A program made the translations under genes and the position numbers. 64,000 bases of DNA from an uncultured SAR86 cluster bacterium (GTDB lineage: Bacteria > Pseudomonadota > Gammaproteobacteria > Magnimaribacterales > D2472): assembly GCA_902622845.1 (NCBI GenBank), contig CACNRI010000001.1:124001-188000 (forward strand). The letters run 5' to 3'. Below are positions 25,241-34,531 of the stretch, piece after piece (positions within the stretch are counted from its first letter, which is position 1; the number at the start of each line of letters is the position of its first letter). Below the pieces are notes generated by a model, which was not told the DNA's origin, searched no databases, and saw only the letters and a program-made list of their open reading frames with translations.

Positions 25241-26294
25241 AACCTTTCTATATGAATCTCATCTGGGCTTGGGATCAAAATTTGTTAATTTCTCAGGATG
25301 GGAAATGCCCATACATTATGGCTCTCAGATTAATGAACATAATTCTGTAAGAAATAGTGCTGGTATTTTTGATGTTTCTCATATGAATATCTTTGATTTC
25401 TATGGTGTGGGAGCGAAAGAATTTATGAGACATGTGTTAGCAAATGATGTGAATAAAATTGACGATGGTTCTGCACTTTATAGTGTAATAACGAATAATG
25501 AAGGCGGGATAATAGATGATCTAATCGTTTATAAATTTAACAATGAAAAATTCAGAGTCGTATCAAACTGTTCTACTTTTGATGATGTAAATAACTTCTT
25601 TGAATCAAATATTATCAAATTTGATTGTGAGTTCCATCATAAACCAAGTTTAGGCATTCTAGCTATCCAAGGACCAGAATCTGAGATTGCTCTTAAAAAT
25701 ATCCTTAAACTAGAGCTTTCAAACTATAAAAGTTTTTCATTTACTGAAAGGAATAAACTTTTCGTTTCAAGGACTGGTTATACAGGGGAAGATGGTTTTG
25801 AGGTTATTGGTGAGCCTGAAGAATTACAAAACATTTGGGATTTATGTATTTCTAGGAGCATTCCTCCAATTGGTTTGGGTGCAAGAGATACTTTGAGAGT
25901 TGAAGCTGGGATGAATCTCAATGGCACAGACATGACCATAAAGAATAATCCCTTTGAGTCTAATTTAGGTTGGGTTGTAGATTTTAGTGATATCGAAAGA
26001 GATTTTATAGCTAAAGAAAAGCTTCTTGAAATTAAAAATACCAACAAGATTAAGCTTGTTGGTGTTTTACTTAATGAAAAAGGAATTCTGAGAAGTGGTC
26101 AAAAGATTATCAAAGATGATTTTGAGGGAGAAGTTACAAGTGGTACTTTTTCGCCGTATATGAAGAAAAGCATTGGCTTAGCTAGGATACCGATGGATAT
26201 CAGTGAAAATGCAAATGTGCTGATAAGGAATAAGCTTTTAAATGTAAAAATATTATCGCTACCTTTTATAAGAAAAGGTAAAATTATGATATGA
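25233..26294 (+). CDS. gcvT: Glycine cleavage system T protein (aminomethyltransferase)
   Basis: The 353-residue enzyme transfers the methylene group from the aminomethyl-lipoyl H protein to tetrahydrofolate. It has FSGWEMPIHYGSQINEH, GIFDVSHM, the SRTGYTGEDGFEV folate-site segment and GLGARDTLRVEAGMNL. I use ATG 25233 (MNRTFLYESHLG) rather than the track's TTG two codons before. It overlaps the permease and, by 4 nt (ATGA), gcvH. No glycine riboswitch is visible upstream. Confidence 0.96.
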   Translation: MNRTFLYESHLGLGSKFVNFSGWEMPIHYGSQINEHNSVRNSAGIFDVSHMNIFDFYGVGAKEFMRHVLANDVNKIDDGSALYSVITNNEGGIIDDLIVYKFNNEKFRVVSNCSTFDDVNNFFESNIIKFDCEFHHKPSLGILAIQGPESEIALKNILKLELSNYKSFSFTERNKLFVSRTGYTGEDGFEVIGEPEELQNIWDLCISRSIPPIGLGARDTLRVEAGMNLNGTDMTIKNNPFESNLGWVVDFSDIERDFIAKEKLLEIKNTNKIKLVGVLLNEKGILRSGQKIIKDDFEGEVTSGTFSPYMKKSIGLARIPMDISENANVLIRNKLLNVKILSLPFIRKGKIMI

Positions 26295-26686
26295 ATGAAA
26301 CTCCAAGTGATCTTAAATTTCTGGATTCGCATGAATGGGTAAAAGTGGATGATAATACTGTTATAGTTGGTATCAGTGATCATGCTCAGAATGAGCTTGG
26401 AGAGGTTGTCTTTGTTGAATTACCAGCAATTGGAGATGAGTTCGTCTCAGGCGATGAAGCAGCTGTAGTAGAATCTGTAAAAGCTGCATCTGAAGTGTAT
26501 ACTCCCTTGTCTGGTGAAGTTATTGAAGTAAATGAAGCTCTTGAAGAAAGCCCTGAGCTTGTAAATACCTCTCCTTATGAGGATGGTTGGTTCTTCAAAT
26601 TAAGAGTTAGTGATGAAAATCTTGGAAGCGTAGATAGTCTTATGACTGCTGAAGAATATTCATCCATGCTTGATGGTAATAGTTAA
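26291..26686 (+). CDS. gcvH: Glycine cleavage system H protein
   Basis: The 131-residue lipoyl carrier shuttles the aminomethyl intermediate between P, T and L proteins. The lipoylated lysine is K64 in AVVESVKAASEVY. HEWVKVDDN and GDEFVSGDEAAVVES surround it. The start overlaps gcvT as ATGA, and gcvP follows after 11 nt. The lipoate needed is provided by lipA and lipB, also in this window. Confidence 0.97.
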   Translation: MNETPSDLKFLDSHEWVKVDDNTVIVGISDHAQNELGEVVFVELPAIGDEFVSGDEAAVVESVKAASEVYTPLSGEVIEVNEALEESPELVNTSPYEDGWFFKLRVSDENLGSVDSLMTAEEYSSMLDGNS

Positions 26687-26697
26687 TTAAATCATAA

Positions 26698-29517
26698 ATG
26701 AGTCAAATTAAATCTTTCGTTGATAGGCATATTGGTATTGGTGCTGATGACCAAAAAGATATGCTAAATTTCCTTGGTTACAAGGATATGCATGCATTTA
26801 TTGAGGATGTTGTACCTAAAAGTATATTAGAAGATGATTATTTAGATCTTGGTGGGGGATTATCAGAGATGGCGGCTCTGAAAAAGCTTGATAAAATTGC
26901 TAAACAAAATTCAGTCTTTAGATCTTATATTGGGCAGGGTTACTATGGAACGGTTACTCCTAAGGTCATTAAAAGAAATGTATTTGAAAATCCTGGATGG
27001 TATACCTCATATACTCCTTATCAAGCTGAGATTTCTCAAGGAAGATTAGAGGCGCTAATAAATTACCAAACAACTATCTGTGAGTTAACCTCAATGGAAA
27101 TAGCTAATGCATCTCTTCTTGATGAAGCTACAGCCGCAGCTGAAGCTATGATGCTAGCAAAAAGAGTATCGAAAAATAAATCTAATTATTTCTTTGTCGA
27201 TAAAAACTGTTTCAGGCAGACTATCTCCGTTCTTAAAACGAGGGCTAAGCCATTTGGTATTAAGCTTGAGATCGGAGATCCTCAAGATTTTAATGAAAAA
27301 GATTTTTTTGGAATTTTAATTCAATATCCAAACAAATTTGGAGAAATTAAAGATTTTTCAAGGCTTTCAGATTACTGTAAAAAAAATAAGTCCTTGCTAG
27401 TTTGTGCCACCGACCTTCTTGCCCTGACTCTTTTGAAACCTCCAGGAGAAATTGGTGCTGATATTGTTATAGGATCATCTCAAAGGTTTGGAGTCCCAAT
27501 GGGATTTGGAGGTCCGCATGCTGCATTTATGGCTACACATGAGAGTTTCCAAAGATCGATGCCTGGAAGAATTATTGGAGCATCTAAAGATGCTAGCGGG
27601 AATCTATCCTATAGGCTTGCACTTCAAACAAGAGAACAGCACATAAGGCGAGAAAAAGCCACTAGCAATATTTGCACTTCTCAAGCGCTACTAGCTGTGA
27701 TGGCTGGTTTTTTTGCAATTTATCATGGTCCAAATGGGTTGATAGGAATTGCAAATGATGTCCACAAAAAAACTCGTCAACTTTTTAATGCTCTTAAGGC
27801 AGGTGATCACGAAATTCTTAATAATAACTTTTTTGATACTCTTTCAATTCGCTTAAAAGGAGATATTCCGGAAATAAAAACTCGTCTACTCGATGCAAAA
27901 ATAAATATTAATTGGTTTGATAACAATTTGGTTAGTATTTCAATAGATGAGGCCACAACCTCAGATGACATTATTGATCTAGTCTTTGCGCTCTCAGGTA
28001 AGTCTATATTAAATGATTCCGAAGATGGTGGAGCTAGTCTTAATAAAGAAATAGTTAGATCCTCTGATTTTATGAAACAAGAGCGTTTTAATAAATATCA
28101 TTCTGAAACAGAGATGATGAGATACATTAAAAGACTATCTGATAAGGATATCGCACTCGATAGATCAATGATCCCACTTGGCTCTTGCACAATGAAATTA
28201 AACTCAGCTTCGGAAATGGCACCAGTAAGCTGGCCAGAATTTGCAAATATGCATCCATATTGTCCGATAGATCAAACAGAAGGTTATCAAATTCTTATTA
28301 AAGACTTAAGAGAAATGTTGTCGGGTATTACGGGATATTATGATATTTCACTTCAACCGAATGCTGGTTCTCAAGGAGAGTATGCAGGTCTCCTAGCAAT
28401 TGATGCATACCATAAAAATAATGGTGATGATAATAGGTCAATCTGCCTTATTCCAAGATCAGCACATGGTACTAATCCTGCCTCAGCAATGATGGTTGGA
28501 ATGAAAGTTGTCCCTGTTGAGTGTGATTCGGAAGGGAATATTGATCTTAAGGACTTAAAAGAAAAGGCATCTCTTCACAAAAGCAATTTATCAGCAATTA
28601 TGATCACATACCCTTCCACTCATGGTGTCTTTGAAAGTAATGTTAAAGAAGTTTGTAAAATTGTTCATGACCATGGAGGGTTAGTTTATATTGATGGAGC
28701 TAACTTGAATGCTCTTGTTGGAATTGCAAAGCCTGGAGAGTTTGGTGGTGATGTTTCTCATCTCAACTTGCATAAAACATTTTGCATTCCTCATGGCGGA
28801 GGTGGGCCTGGAGTCGGCCCGATAGGAGTTGTTGAAAAACTTAAAGATTTTATGCCTTCGCATCATGAAAATATTCAAAATGTGGGTCCTGTATCCTCAA
28901 CAGATTTTGGAAGTGCCAGCATTCTTCCAATTAGTTGGATGTATATTGCAATGATGGGATCAAAGGGTTTAAAGCAAGCCACGATGACTGCCATTTTAAG
29001 CGCAAATTATGTTGCAAAGCGCCTAAGCGATTACTACCAAATACTTTATAGAGGTGAGAACAACTTAATTGCTCACGAATGCATAATAGATGCAAGACCC
29101 TTTAAAGAGTCCTCAAATATTGATGTTGATGATATAGCCAAGAGGCTTATGGATTATGGTTTTCATGCTCCTACTATGTCCTGGCCAGTTGCAGGCACTC
29201 TTATGATTGAGCCTACTGAAAGTGAATCAAGAGAAGAATTAGATATATTCTGTGATGCTATGATTTCTATTAGGAAAGAAATAGAGGAAATTGAAAAGGG
29301 TAATGAGGATTCTGAAAGTAATGTTCTAAAAAATTCACCTCATACTGTAGAAGAACTTAGCAGTGATAATTGGAAACATAATTATTCTAGAGAAAAAGCT
29401 GCATATCCACTGGATTACTTAAAAGCAAGAAAGTATTGGCCGCCTGTAAAGAGGATAGACAACGTTTATGGTGATAAAAACCTATTTTGTACCTGTCCAG
29501 ATATGGACGAGTTTTAG
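26698..29517 (+). CDS. gcvP: Glycine dehydrogenase (decarboxylating), P protein
   Basis: The 939-residue single-chain P protein decarboxylates glycine with PLP. The N-terminal half begins DRHIGIGADDQKDML. The C-terminal half holds DRSMIPLGSCTMKLN and the PLP lysine motif NLHKTFCIPHGGGGPGVGP. Length is close to the usual about 950. It completes gcvTHP; the L protein is not here. Its stop overlaps the convergent HAD gene by 4 nt (TTAG), leaving no room for a terminator. Confidence 0.97.
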   Translation: MSQIKSFVDRHIGIGADDQKDMLNFLGYKDMHAFIEDVVPKSILEDDYLDLGGGLSEMAALKKLDKIAKQNSVFRSYIGQGYYGTVTPKVIKRNVFENPGWYTSYTPYQAEISQGRLEALINYQTTICELTSMEIANASLLDEATAAAEAMMLAKRVSKNKSNYFFVDKNCFRQTISVLKTRAKPFGIKLEIGDPQDFNEKDFFGILIQYPNKFGEIKDFSRLSDYCKKNKSLLVCATDLLALTLLKPPGEIGADIVIGSSQRFGVPMGFGGPHAAFMATHESFQRSMPGRIIGASKDASGNLSYRLALQTREQHIRREKATSNICTSQALLAVMAGFFAIYHGPNGLIGIANDVHKKTRQLFNALKAGDHEILNNNFFDTLSIRLKGDIPEIKTRLLDAKININWFDNNLVSISIDEATTSDDIIDLVFALSGKSILNDSEDGGASLNKEIVRSSDFMKQERFNKYHSETEMMRYIKRLSDKDIALDRSMIPLGSCTMKLNSASEMAPVSWPEFANMHPYCPIDQTEGYQILIKDLREMLSGITGYYDISLQPNAGSQGEYAGLLAIDAYHKNNGDDNRSICLIPRSAHGTNPASAMMVGMKVVPVECDSEGNIDLKDLKEKASLHKSNLSAIMITYPSTHGVFESNVKEVCKIVHDHGGLVYIDGANLNALVGIAKPGEFGGDVSHLNLHKTFCIPHGGGGPGVGPIGVVEKLKDFMPSHHENIQNVGPVSSTDFGSASILPISWMYIAMMGSKGLKQATMTAILSANYVAKRLSDYYQILYRGENNLIAHECIIDARPFKESSNIDVDDIAKRLMDYGFHAPTMSWPVAGTLMIEPTESESREELDIFCDAMISIRKEIEEIEKGNEDSESNVLKNSPHTVEELSSDNWKHNYSREKAAYPLDYLKARKYWPPVKRIDNVYGDKNLFCTCPDMDEF

Positions 29518-30185
29518 ATAGGTAAATCTATAATTTCCCAGCCAAGGTCCTTAGACACTCTAAGCAACTCACTATCTGGGTTAACCGCCACTGGTTTTTC
29601 TACTTTCTGCAAGAGAGGCATATCTAAGATTGAGTCAGAGTAAAAGGTTGTATCATTAAAATCTGAGAACCCGTTATTCTTCATCCATGCCTGCACATTT
29701 TTTAACTTTCCCTCTCCTAGCGAGGGAGGATCTTCTATTCTTCCGGTATAAATATTGTTTTCTTTTTCACATGTTGTGCATACAACATTTTTAAATTCTA
29801 ATCTTTTGGCAATTGGGCCAGCAATTATTGAAGTTGTTCCTGAAGCAAGAAGTAGCTCTTCATTTTTTTCGTAATGCTTATGAATTAACCTTAAGGCATA
29901 AATATTAATAGAGGGTTCAATAATCTCCTTCATAAAATCTGATCTAATGTCAGAAATATAGTCATCACTATTATCTTTAAGGTATTGAATAGTAAATTCA
30001 TAATAGTCTTTATAGTTAACATTACCTTCTCTAAACTTCTTCTGAAATTCAGCATTTTGTTCAAAATATTCTTCTCTTTTTATAAATCCTTTATTTATAA
30101 GATAATCCAGCCAGGAATGATCCGAGTTGCATTTAAGAATGGTATGATCTAAATCAAAAATTGCTAATTTTTTATTAACAGTCAT
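29514..30185 (-). CDS. HAD-superfamily (IB, SerB-like) phosphatase
   Basis: The 223-residue cytoplasmic phosphatase has the HAD motif I FDLDHT (catalytic D11 and D13), motif II LLASGTTS and motif IV TFYSDSILDMPLL, typical of subfamily IB next to phosphoserine phosphatase. The substrate is not certain. Its ATG and that of rppH overlap in CATG, so both promoters must lie inside the neighbouring coding regions. A TAATAT box lies 2 nt before the ATG. Confidence 0.86.
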   Translation of the reverse strand: MTVNKKLAIFDLDHTILKCNSDHSWLDYLINKGFIKREEYFEQNAEFQKKFREGNVNYKDYYEFTIQYLKDNSDDYISDIRSDFMKEIIEPSINIYALRLIHKHYEKNEELLLASGTTSIIAGPIAKRLEFKNVVCTTCEKENNIYTGRIEDPPSLGEGKLKNVQAWMKNNGFSDFNDTTFYSDSILDMPLLQKVEKPVAVNPDSELLRVSKDLGWEIIDLPI

Positions 30186-30672
30186 GGATATTAAAGAAAA
30201 AGGTTATCGTTTAAATGTTGGTATTATTGTAGCCAATTCAGATGGGAAATTGTTGTACTGTAAAAGAAAAAATTCCACCAACTGGCAATTTCCTCAAGGC
30301 GGTATAGATAAAAATGAGGACATATTTGATGCTGCGCTAAGAGAATTATTTGAAGAAGTTGGTATTGAAAAAAATAAAGTAAAGTTAATTAAAGAGTCTG
30401 ATAATTGGTATAAGTATGATCTTCCTAAAAAATATAAAAGAAATAGTTTTCTATGGGAAAGTTTTAAAGGCCAAAAGCAAAAATGGTTTTTGTTTAAGTT
30501 GATTGAAGAAACTAAGATTGATTTAAATAATGAGAATAACCCTGAATTTGATGAATTCAATTGGGTTGATTATTGGAAGCCTCTTGATGAAATAGTAGAT
30601 TTCAAAAGGGAAATTTATGAAAAAGTCCTAACTGAACTTGAGCCAGCATATAAGTCGGAGTTTAGCAAATAA
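30184..30672 (+). CDS. rppH: RNA pyrophosphohydrolase
   Basis: The 162-residue Nudix enzyme removes pyrophosphate from 5'-triphosphorylated mRNA and starts decay. It begins MDIKEKGYRLNVGIIVAN as expected. The Nudix box is G39-GIDKNEDIFDAALRELFEEVGI, complete. QKWFLFKL and FDEFNWVDYW are further family matches. It precedes lgt and thyA as in other gammaproteobacteria, here with a TauE-type permease where enterics have ptsP. The start codon overlaps the divergent HAD start. Confidence 0.95.
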   Translation: MDIKEKGYRLNVGIIVANSDGKLLYCKRKNSTNWQFPQGGIDKNEDIFDAALRELFEEVGIEKNKVKLIKESDNWYKYDLPKKYKRNSFLWESFKGQKQKWFLFKLIEETKIDLNNENNPEFDEFNWVDYWKPLDEIVDFKREIYEKVLTELEPAYKSEFSK

Positions 30673-31454
30673 TGGAAATACTTATCTATATTATTCTTGG
30701 TTTATTTGTAGGTGTCCTTGCTGGAGTATTTGGAATTGGTGGTGGTGTAATTATTGTTCCAGCATTGCTATTTGTTCTTACTTATCTTGGATATGAGTCT
30801 GATCTACTAATACATATTTGTGTTGCAACATCACTTGGAACTATATTCTTTACTGCATTTGCATCTGCATTTGCTCACAATAAAAAAGGTAGTGTTGATT
30901 GGAGTTTTTGGCGCAAACTTTCCATTGGTATTGCTCTTGGTTCTTATTTAGGCTCAGTATTATCAATATCTATAGAAGCCTCAACTTTAAAAGTAATTAT
31001 AGGCATCTCATACCTTCTTATTGCTCTTCAAATACTTATTAATGTTAATATGCCAGCAAGAAATCTTAAGCCTTCCTTTGGCACTATCCTGTATGGCACA
31101 GGTACTGGAGCTGCATCATCAATACTAGGAATTGGCGGTGGGAGTTTCACTGTTCCATATTTAAATTATGCTGGTTTAAAAATGGTTAATAGTATAGGAA
31201 CAGCATCGGCTTGCGGAGTAATAATTTCTTTGTTTGCATCTCTTGGTTTTATTTTAAGTGGACTTGGGGAAGATCAAGCATTGGAGAAATCTATTGGTTT
31301 AATTTACTGGCCTGCTTTACTAGGGATTTCTTTGGGTAGTCTATTTAGTGCTCAAGCTGGTGTTTATCTGGCTCACAAGATAAGTGAGAAATTATTAAAA
31401 GTTCTTTTTAGTATTTTTATTCTCTCAGTAAGCTACTATATGCTTTTTATATGA
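30672..31454 (+). CDS. TauE/SafE family sulfite/organosulfonate-type exporter
   Basis: The 260-residue membrane protein has about eight helices. The duplicated family motifs are GVFGIGGGVIIVPALLF near the N-terminus and GIGGGSFTVPYLNYAG in the middle. Members move sulfite, sulfoacetate or related anions, but most are uncharacterised. Its ATG overlaps the rppH stop, and its end overlaps lgt by 4 nt, so it belongs to the rppH-lgt-thyA operon. Confidence 0.9.
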   Translation: MEILIYIILGLFVGVLAGVFGIGGGVIIVPALLFVLTYLGYESDLLIHICVATSLGTIFFTAFASAFAHNKKGSVDWSFWRKLSIGIALGSYLGSVLSISIEASTLKVIIGISYLLIALQILINVNMPARNLKPSFGTILYGTGTGAASSILGIGGGSFTVPYLNYAGLKMVNSIGTASACGVIISLFASLGFILSGLGEDQALEKSIGLIYWPALLGISLGSLFSAQAGVYLAHKISEKLLKVLFSIFILSVSYYMLFI

Positions 31455-32260
31455 TTATTGAATTATCAGACTTCTTCAACAACCCAAGCCTGGTCTCTGT
31501 TGGGAGTATATCTATTCAGTACTATGCAATTACATGGATTCTTTCAGCAATATTTATTTATCTTCATCTTGCAAATAACTCGATCACAAAAGAAATTGGT
31601 ATTTCTAAAGAAAAGGCAAATGATCTCGTCTTTTTATATGGATTAATATTTGGAGCAATGATTGGTGGAAGAATTGGCTATATGCTTTTTTATGGATTTG
31701 ATCAGCTTATAAATAATCCTCTCAAGCTATTCTACATTTGGGAGGGTGGTCTTTCCTTCCACGGAGGGCTACTTGGTGTAATCATCTCGATGTTTATTTT
31801 TTCAAAACAAAATAGGATTAACTTTATAAGACTTCTAGACTCTGCGGCTCTAAGTATGCCTATAGGTCTATGCTTAGTTAGGATTGGTAACTTTTTAAAT
31901 GGTGAACTTTATGGAAGAGCTACAGATGGAAGTTGGGGGTTCATTTTCCCAACTGATCCATTTGGCCTTACAAGACATCCTTCACAACTCTATGAATCTT
32001 TTGGTGAAGGCCCTTTGCTATTTATCCTATTAATGATTGTAAATAAATACACAAAAAAAAGAGGGTTAGTTGCTGGATCTTTTCTGTTTTTTTATGGAAG
32101 TATAAGATTTTTTATAGAGAATTTTAGGCAGCCAGACTCACATCTAGGTTTTGTTTTTTCTGATTTTCTTACAATGGGTCAACTTTTATGTATTCCTATG
32201 ATCCTTATTGGTTTAATATTCATAGTTACTTTTAAAAATAAAAATGAAATCATATCTTAA
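31451..32260 (+). CDS. lgt: Prolipoprotein diacylglyceryl transferase
   Basis: The 269-residue inner-membrane enzyme adds diacylglycerol to the lipobox cysteine of prolipoproteins. The signature RIGNFLNGELYGRATDGSWG and GGLSFHGGLLG are present, with RHPSQLYES near the C-terminal third. At least four lipobox proteins in this window are substrates (14461, 52528, 55186, 62728). It overlaps thyA by 17 nt. Confidence 0.97.
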   Translation: MIIELSDFFNNPSLVSVGSISIQYYAITWILSAIFIYLHLANNSITKEIGISKEKANDLVFLYGLIFGAMIGGRIGYMLFYGFDQLINNPLKLFYIWEGGLSFHGGLLGVIISMFIFSKQNRINFIRLLDSAALSMPIGLCLVRIGNFLNGELYGRATDGSWGFIFPTDPFGLTRHPSQLYESFGEGPLLFILLMIVNKYTKKRGLVAGSFLFFYGSIRFFIENFRQPDSHLGFVFSDFLTMGQLLCIPMILIGLIFIVTFKNKNEIIS

Positions 32261-33110
32261 TCTGCTGTCTTACATTTTAGAAAATGGAGAAAAGCGTGAA
32301 GACAGAACCAATGTCGGAACTATTTCTTCATTTGGGCATCAACTTAAATTTGATTTAAGGGATGGATTCCCTGCAGTGACCACAAAAAAACTCGCATGGA
32401 AGGGTGTCGTGTCTGAGCTTATTTGGTTTCTAGAGGGTTCTGACGATGAAAGAAGACTAGCGGAGATAAGATATAACAAAAACAGAGATGAATTAACCGA
32501 TATAGATAAATACCCTACTATTTGGACAGATAATGCAGATAATCAAGGAAAAAATTTAGGATATGAAAATTCATCATTGGTAAAAAAGCTTGGTCCGGTA
32601 TATGGAGTTCAATGGAGAAAGTGGGGTGATAAAGACCAAATTCAAGAACTCTTAGACTCCCTTAAAAATAACCCGACCAGCAGAAGACATATTCTAAGTG
32701 CTTGGAATGTGGCGATGATAGATAAAATGGCTCTTCCTCCATGCCATCTATTAGCGCAATTCTATGTCTCTAGCGACCAAAGTTTAGATTGCCACATGTA
32801 TCAAAGAAGTGCTGATATGTTCCTTGGAGTACCATTTAATATTGCTAGCTATTCTTTACTTATGCATGTTCTTGGAAAGATATTGGGCCTTAAACCGAGA
32901 TACTTCATTCATTCCTTTGGTGACGCTCACATTTATCTAAACTCGGTTGATCAAGTAAAAGAGCAAATAAAAAGAGACCCAAGACCACTCCCTAAACTAA
33001 CATTCCCAGAAATAAATAGTTTAGAGGATTTAAAAAGTTTAAACCTTGATGATTTTATTCTTGATGGATATGATCCCCATCCTGCTATTAAAGCAAAAAT
33101 GGCTATCTAG
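32244..33110 (+). CDS. thyA: Thymidylate synthase
   Basis: The 288-residue enzyme methylates dUMP using methylene-tetrahydrofolate. The catalytic cysteine is C167 in MALPPCHLLAQFYV. REDRTNVGTISSFG, the CHMYQRSADMFLGVPFNIASY segment and DAHIYLNSVDQ are intact. It is about 24 residues longer than E. coli ThyA because of extra sequence near residues 70-105. The lgt-thyA order with a 17-nt overlap is conserved. It ends 3 nt before the convergent TPR gene. Confidence 0.97.
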   Translation: MKSYLNLLSYILENGEKREDRTNVGTISSFGHQLKFDLRDGFPAVTTKKLAWKGVVSELIWFLEGSDDERRLAEIRYNKNRDELTDIDKYPTIWTDNADNQGKNLGYENSSLVKKLGPVYGVQWRKWGDKDQIQELLDSLKNNPTSRRHILSAWNVAMIDKMALPPCHLLAQFYVSSDQSLDCHMYQRSADMFLGVPFNIASYSLLMHVLGKILGLKPRYFIHSFGDAHIYLNSVDQVKEQIKRDPRPLPKLTFPEINSLEDLKSLNLDDFILDGYDPHPAIKAKMAI

Positions 33111-33113
33111 GTA

Positions 33114-34529
33114 TTACCCTTGATTTTGAATATAGTCTCTTCTTAACGCTAGATTTTTGACTCGAATTTCCTCGTTTTCAGTATATTTAATCCAACTATT
33201 TGCTGTCTTTTTAATCTTCTTATCATCGTCACGAGCAGCAATCCTAAATTCTTTTTTGGCTTGATCAAAATTTTGAAGCTCAAAGTGTGCTTGTCCTAAA
33301 GTTAATCTTGCTTGTGACGCATTTTTTACTTTCCCCTTTTTAAGACCTTGCTCAATAGCATTAACAGCTTCTTCTAATTTATCTTCCGAAAGATAAAGAC
33401 TCCCCAAGATTATAAATGTTTGTCCATCCTTAGCTATTTTTGCAGCTTTCTCCATTATAGGTATTGCAAGCTCTATTTCCTGAGCCATTCTCCATGCATC
33501 TGCTAGTAGTTTCAGATTTTTTTCATTATCTTTTACGACAGGAACAATTTTCTCTTCTTTTGTTTTCTCATCAATGACTGGTACTTTTTTAACTCTTCCA
33601 GCTTCTAAAACTTTTGCAGCCCAATATGGATTATTATTTAAAAGAAGTAGTTGGGTTAAAGCGAGGTACTCCGATTCTTTATCGAGTAAATCTTTTTGGT
33701 AAGCTGCATTAAGAGTAATCATGTAATCCAGCTCTCTATTAAGTTGTCCATAAATTCCGCCAAGTTGAATAAAGTACATCTTTTTAGGATATAAATTTAC
33801 CAAAATCTCATATATATCTAACTGCTTATACAGAGATTCTTCTTTTCCAATCCTGGATTGAAGTTCGCTGTAACATGCTGCCATTAAAACATACCAATTT
33901 TCTTTTGGTTTGTACTCTTCAATCTCAGCAGTCTTGACGGCACTTAACATACTTTCAAGAGCTTTTTCATAATAATCCAGCTTTTCACTTTCAGATTTCT
34001 TATCTGATCCAAGTTGAAAATACGCTTGGCCTAAAAGAGACCAACCTTGAGCAGTGATGACTTCTACTTCTTGCATCCACTGAAGAAGAACTTTTACACC
34101 CTCTTCGTAATCTTCATTAACAAAGTTAAGTTGAGCAAGTGTATACAAAGAGGCAACTCTTAATGGGATTGTTGATTCTGGTTCAGCTAATAGGTTTCTA
34201 TATGCCCTCATTGCATCAGAGAATCTTTCTTCTGAAAAATAAACGTATCCCCAGTAATTCCACATAACAGATCTGTCATAGCTTCTTAGGCTATCCTTTT
34301 TATCTAATAGCTCATTGAGGATCTCTTTTACAGTTTCGAAATCAGGATCTTCTTTACCTTCTTCATCAACTCTTTCAAGAGCCTCTACTACTTTAACAAT
34401 CTTTTTTGCAGTTGATGTTTGAAGTGCTCTAGCTTTTTTATATGTTACTTTCTGATCTTGTGCTCCCAGATCAAAGGGCACCGTAACTAAACTAAAAACA
34501 AATAATAGAGATAAAATTCTTAAAAACAT
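33114..34529 (-). CDS. TPR protein of the TonB2-type operon
   Basis: The 471-residue protein has a signal peptide (MFLRILSLLFVFSLVTVPFDLGAQ) and several tetratricopeptide repeats, for example around YWGYVYFSEERFSDAMRAYRNLL, ARLTLGQAHFELQNFDQAKKEF and GSLYLSEDKLEEAVNAIEQGL. It is periplasmic or envelope-associated. A TPR protein is the last gene of Vibrio/Shewanella-type tonB2 clusters, where it accompanies the energy-transducing complex. It directly follows tonB (2 nt). Confidence 0.88.
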   Translation of the reverse strand: MFLRILSLLFVFSLVTVPFDLGAQDQKVTYKKARALQTSTAKKIVKVVEALERVDEEGKEDPDFETVKEILNELLDKKDSLRSYDRSVMWNYWGYVYFSEERFSDAMRAYRNLLAEPESTIPLRVASLYTLAQLNFVNEDYEEGVKVLLQWMQEVEVITAQGWSLLGQAYFQLGSDKKSESEKLDYYEKALESMLSAVKTAEIEEYKPKENWYVLMAACYSELQSRIGKEESLYKQLDIYEILVNLYPKKMYFIQLGGIYGQLNRELDYMITLNAAYQKDLLDKESEYLALTQLLLLNNNPYWAAKVLEAGRVKKVPVIDEKTKEEKIVPVVKDNEKNLKLLADAWRMAQEIELAIPIMEKAAKIAKDGQTFIILGSLYLSEDKLEEAVNAIEQGLKKGKVKNASQARLTLGQAHFELQNFDQAKKEFRIAARDDDKKIKKTANSWIKYTENEEIRVKNLALRRDYIQNQG

Positions 34530-34531
34530 AT

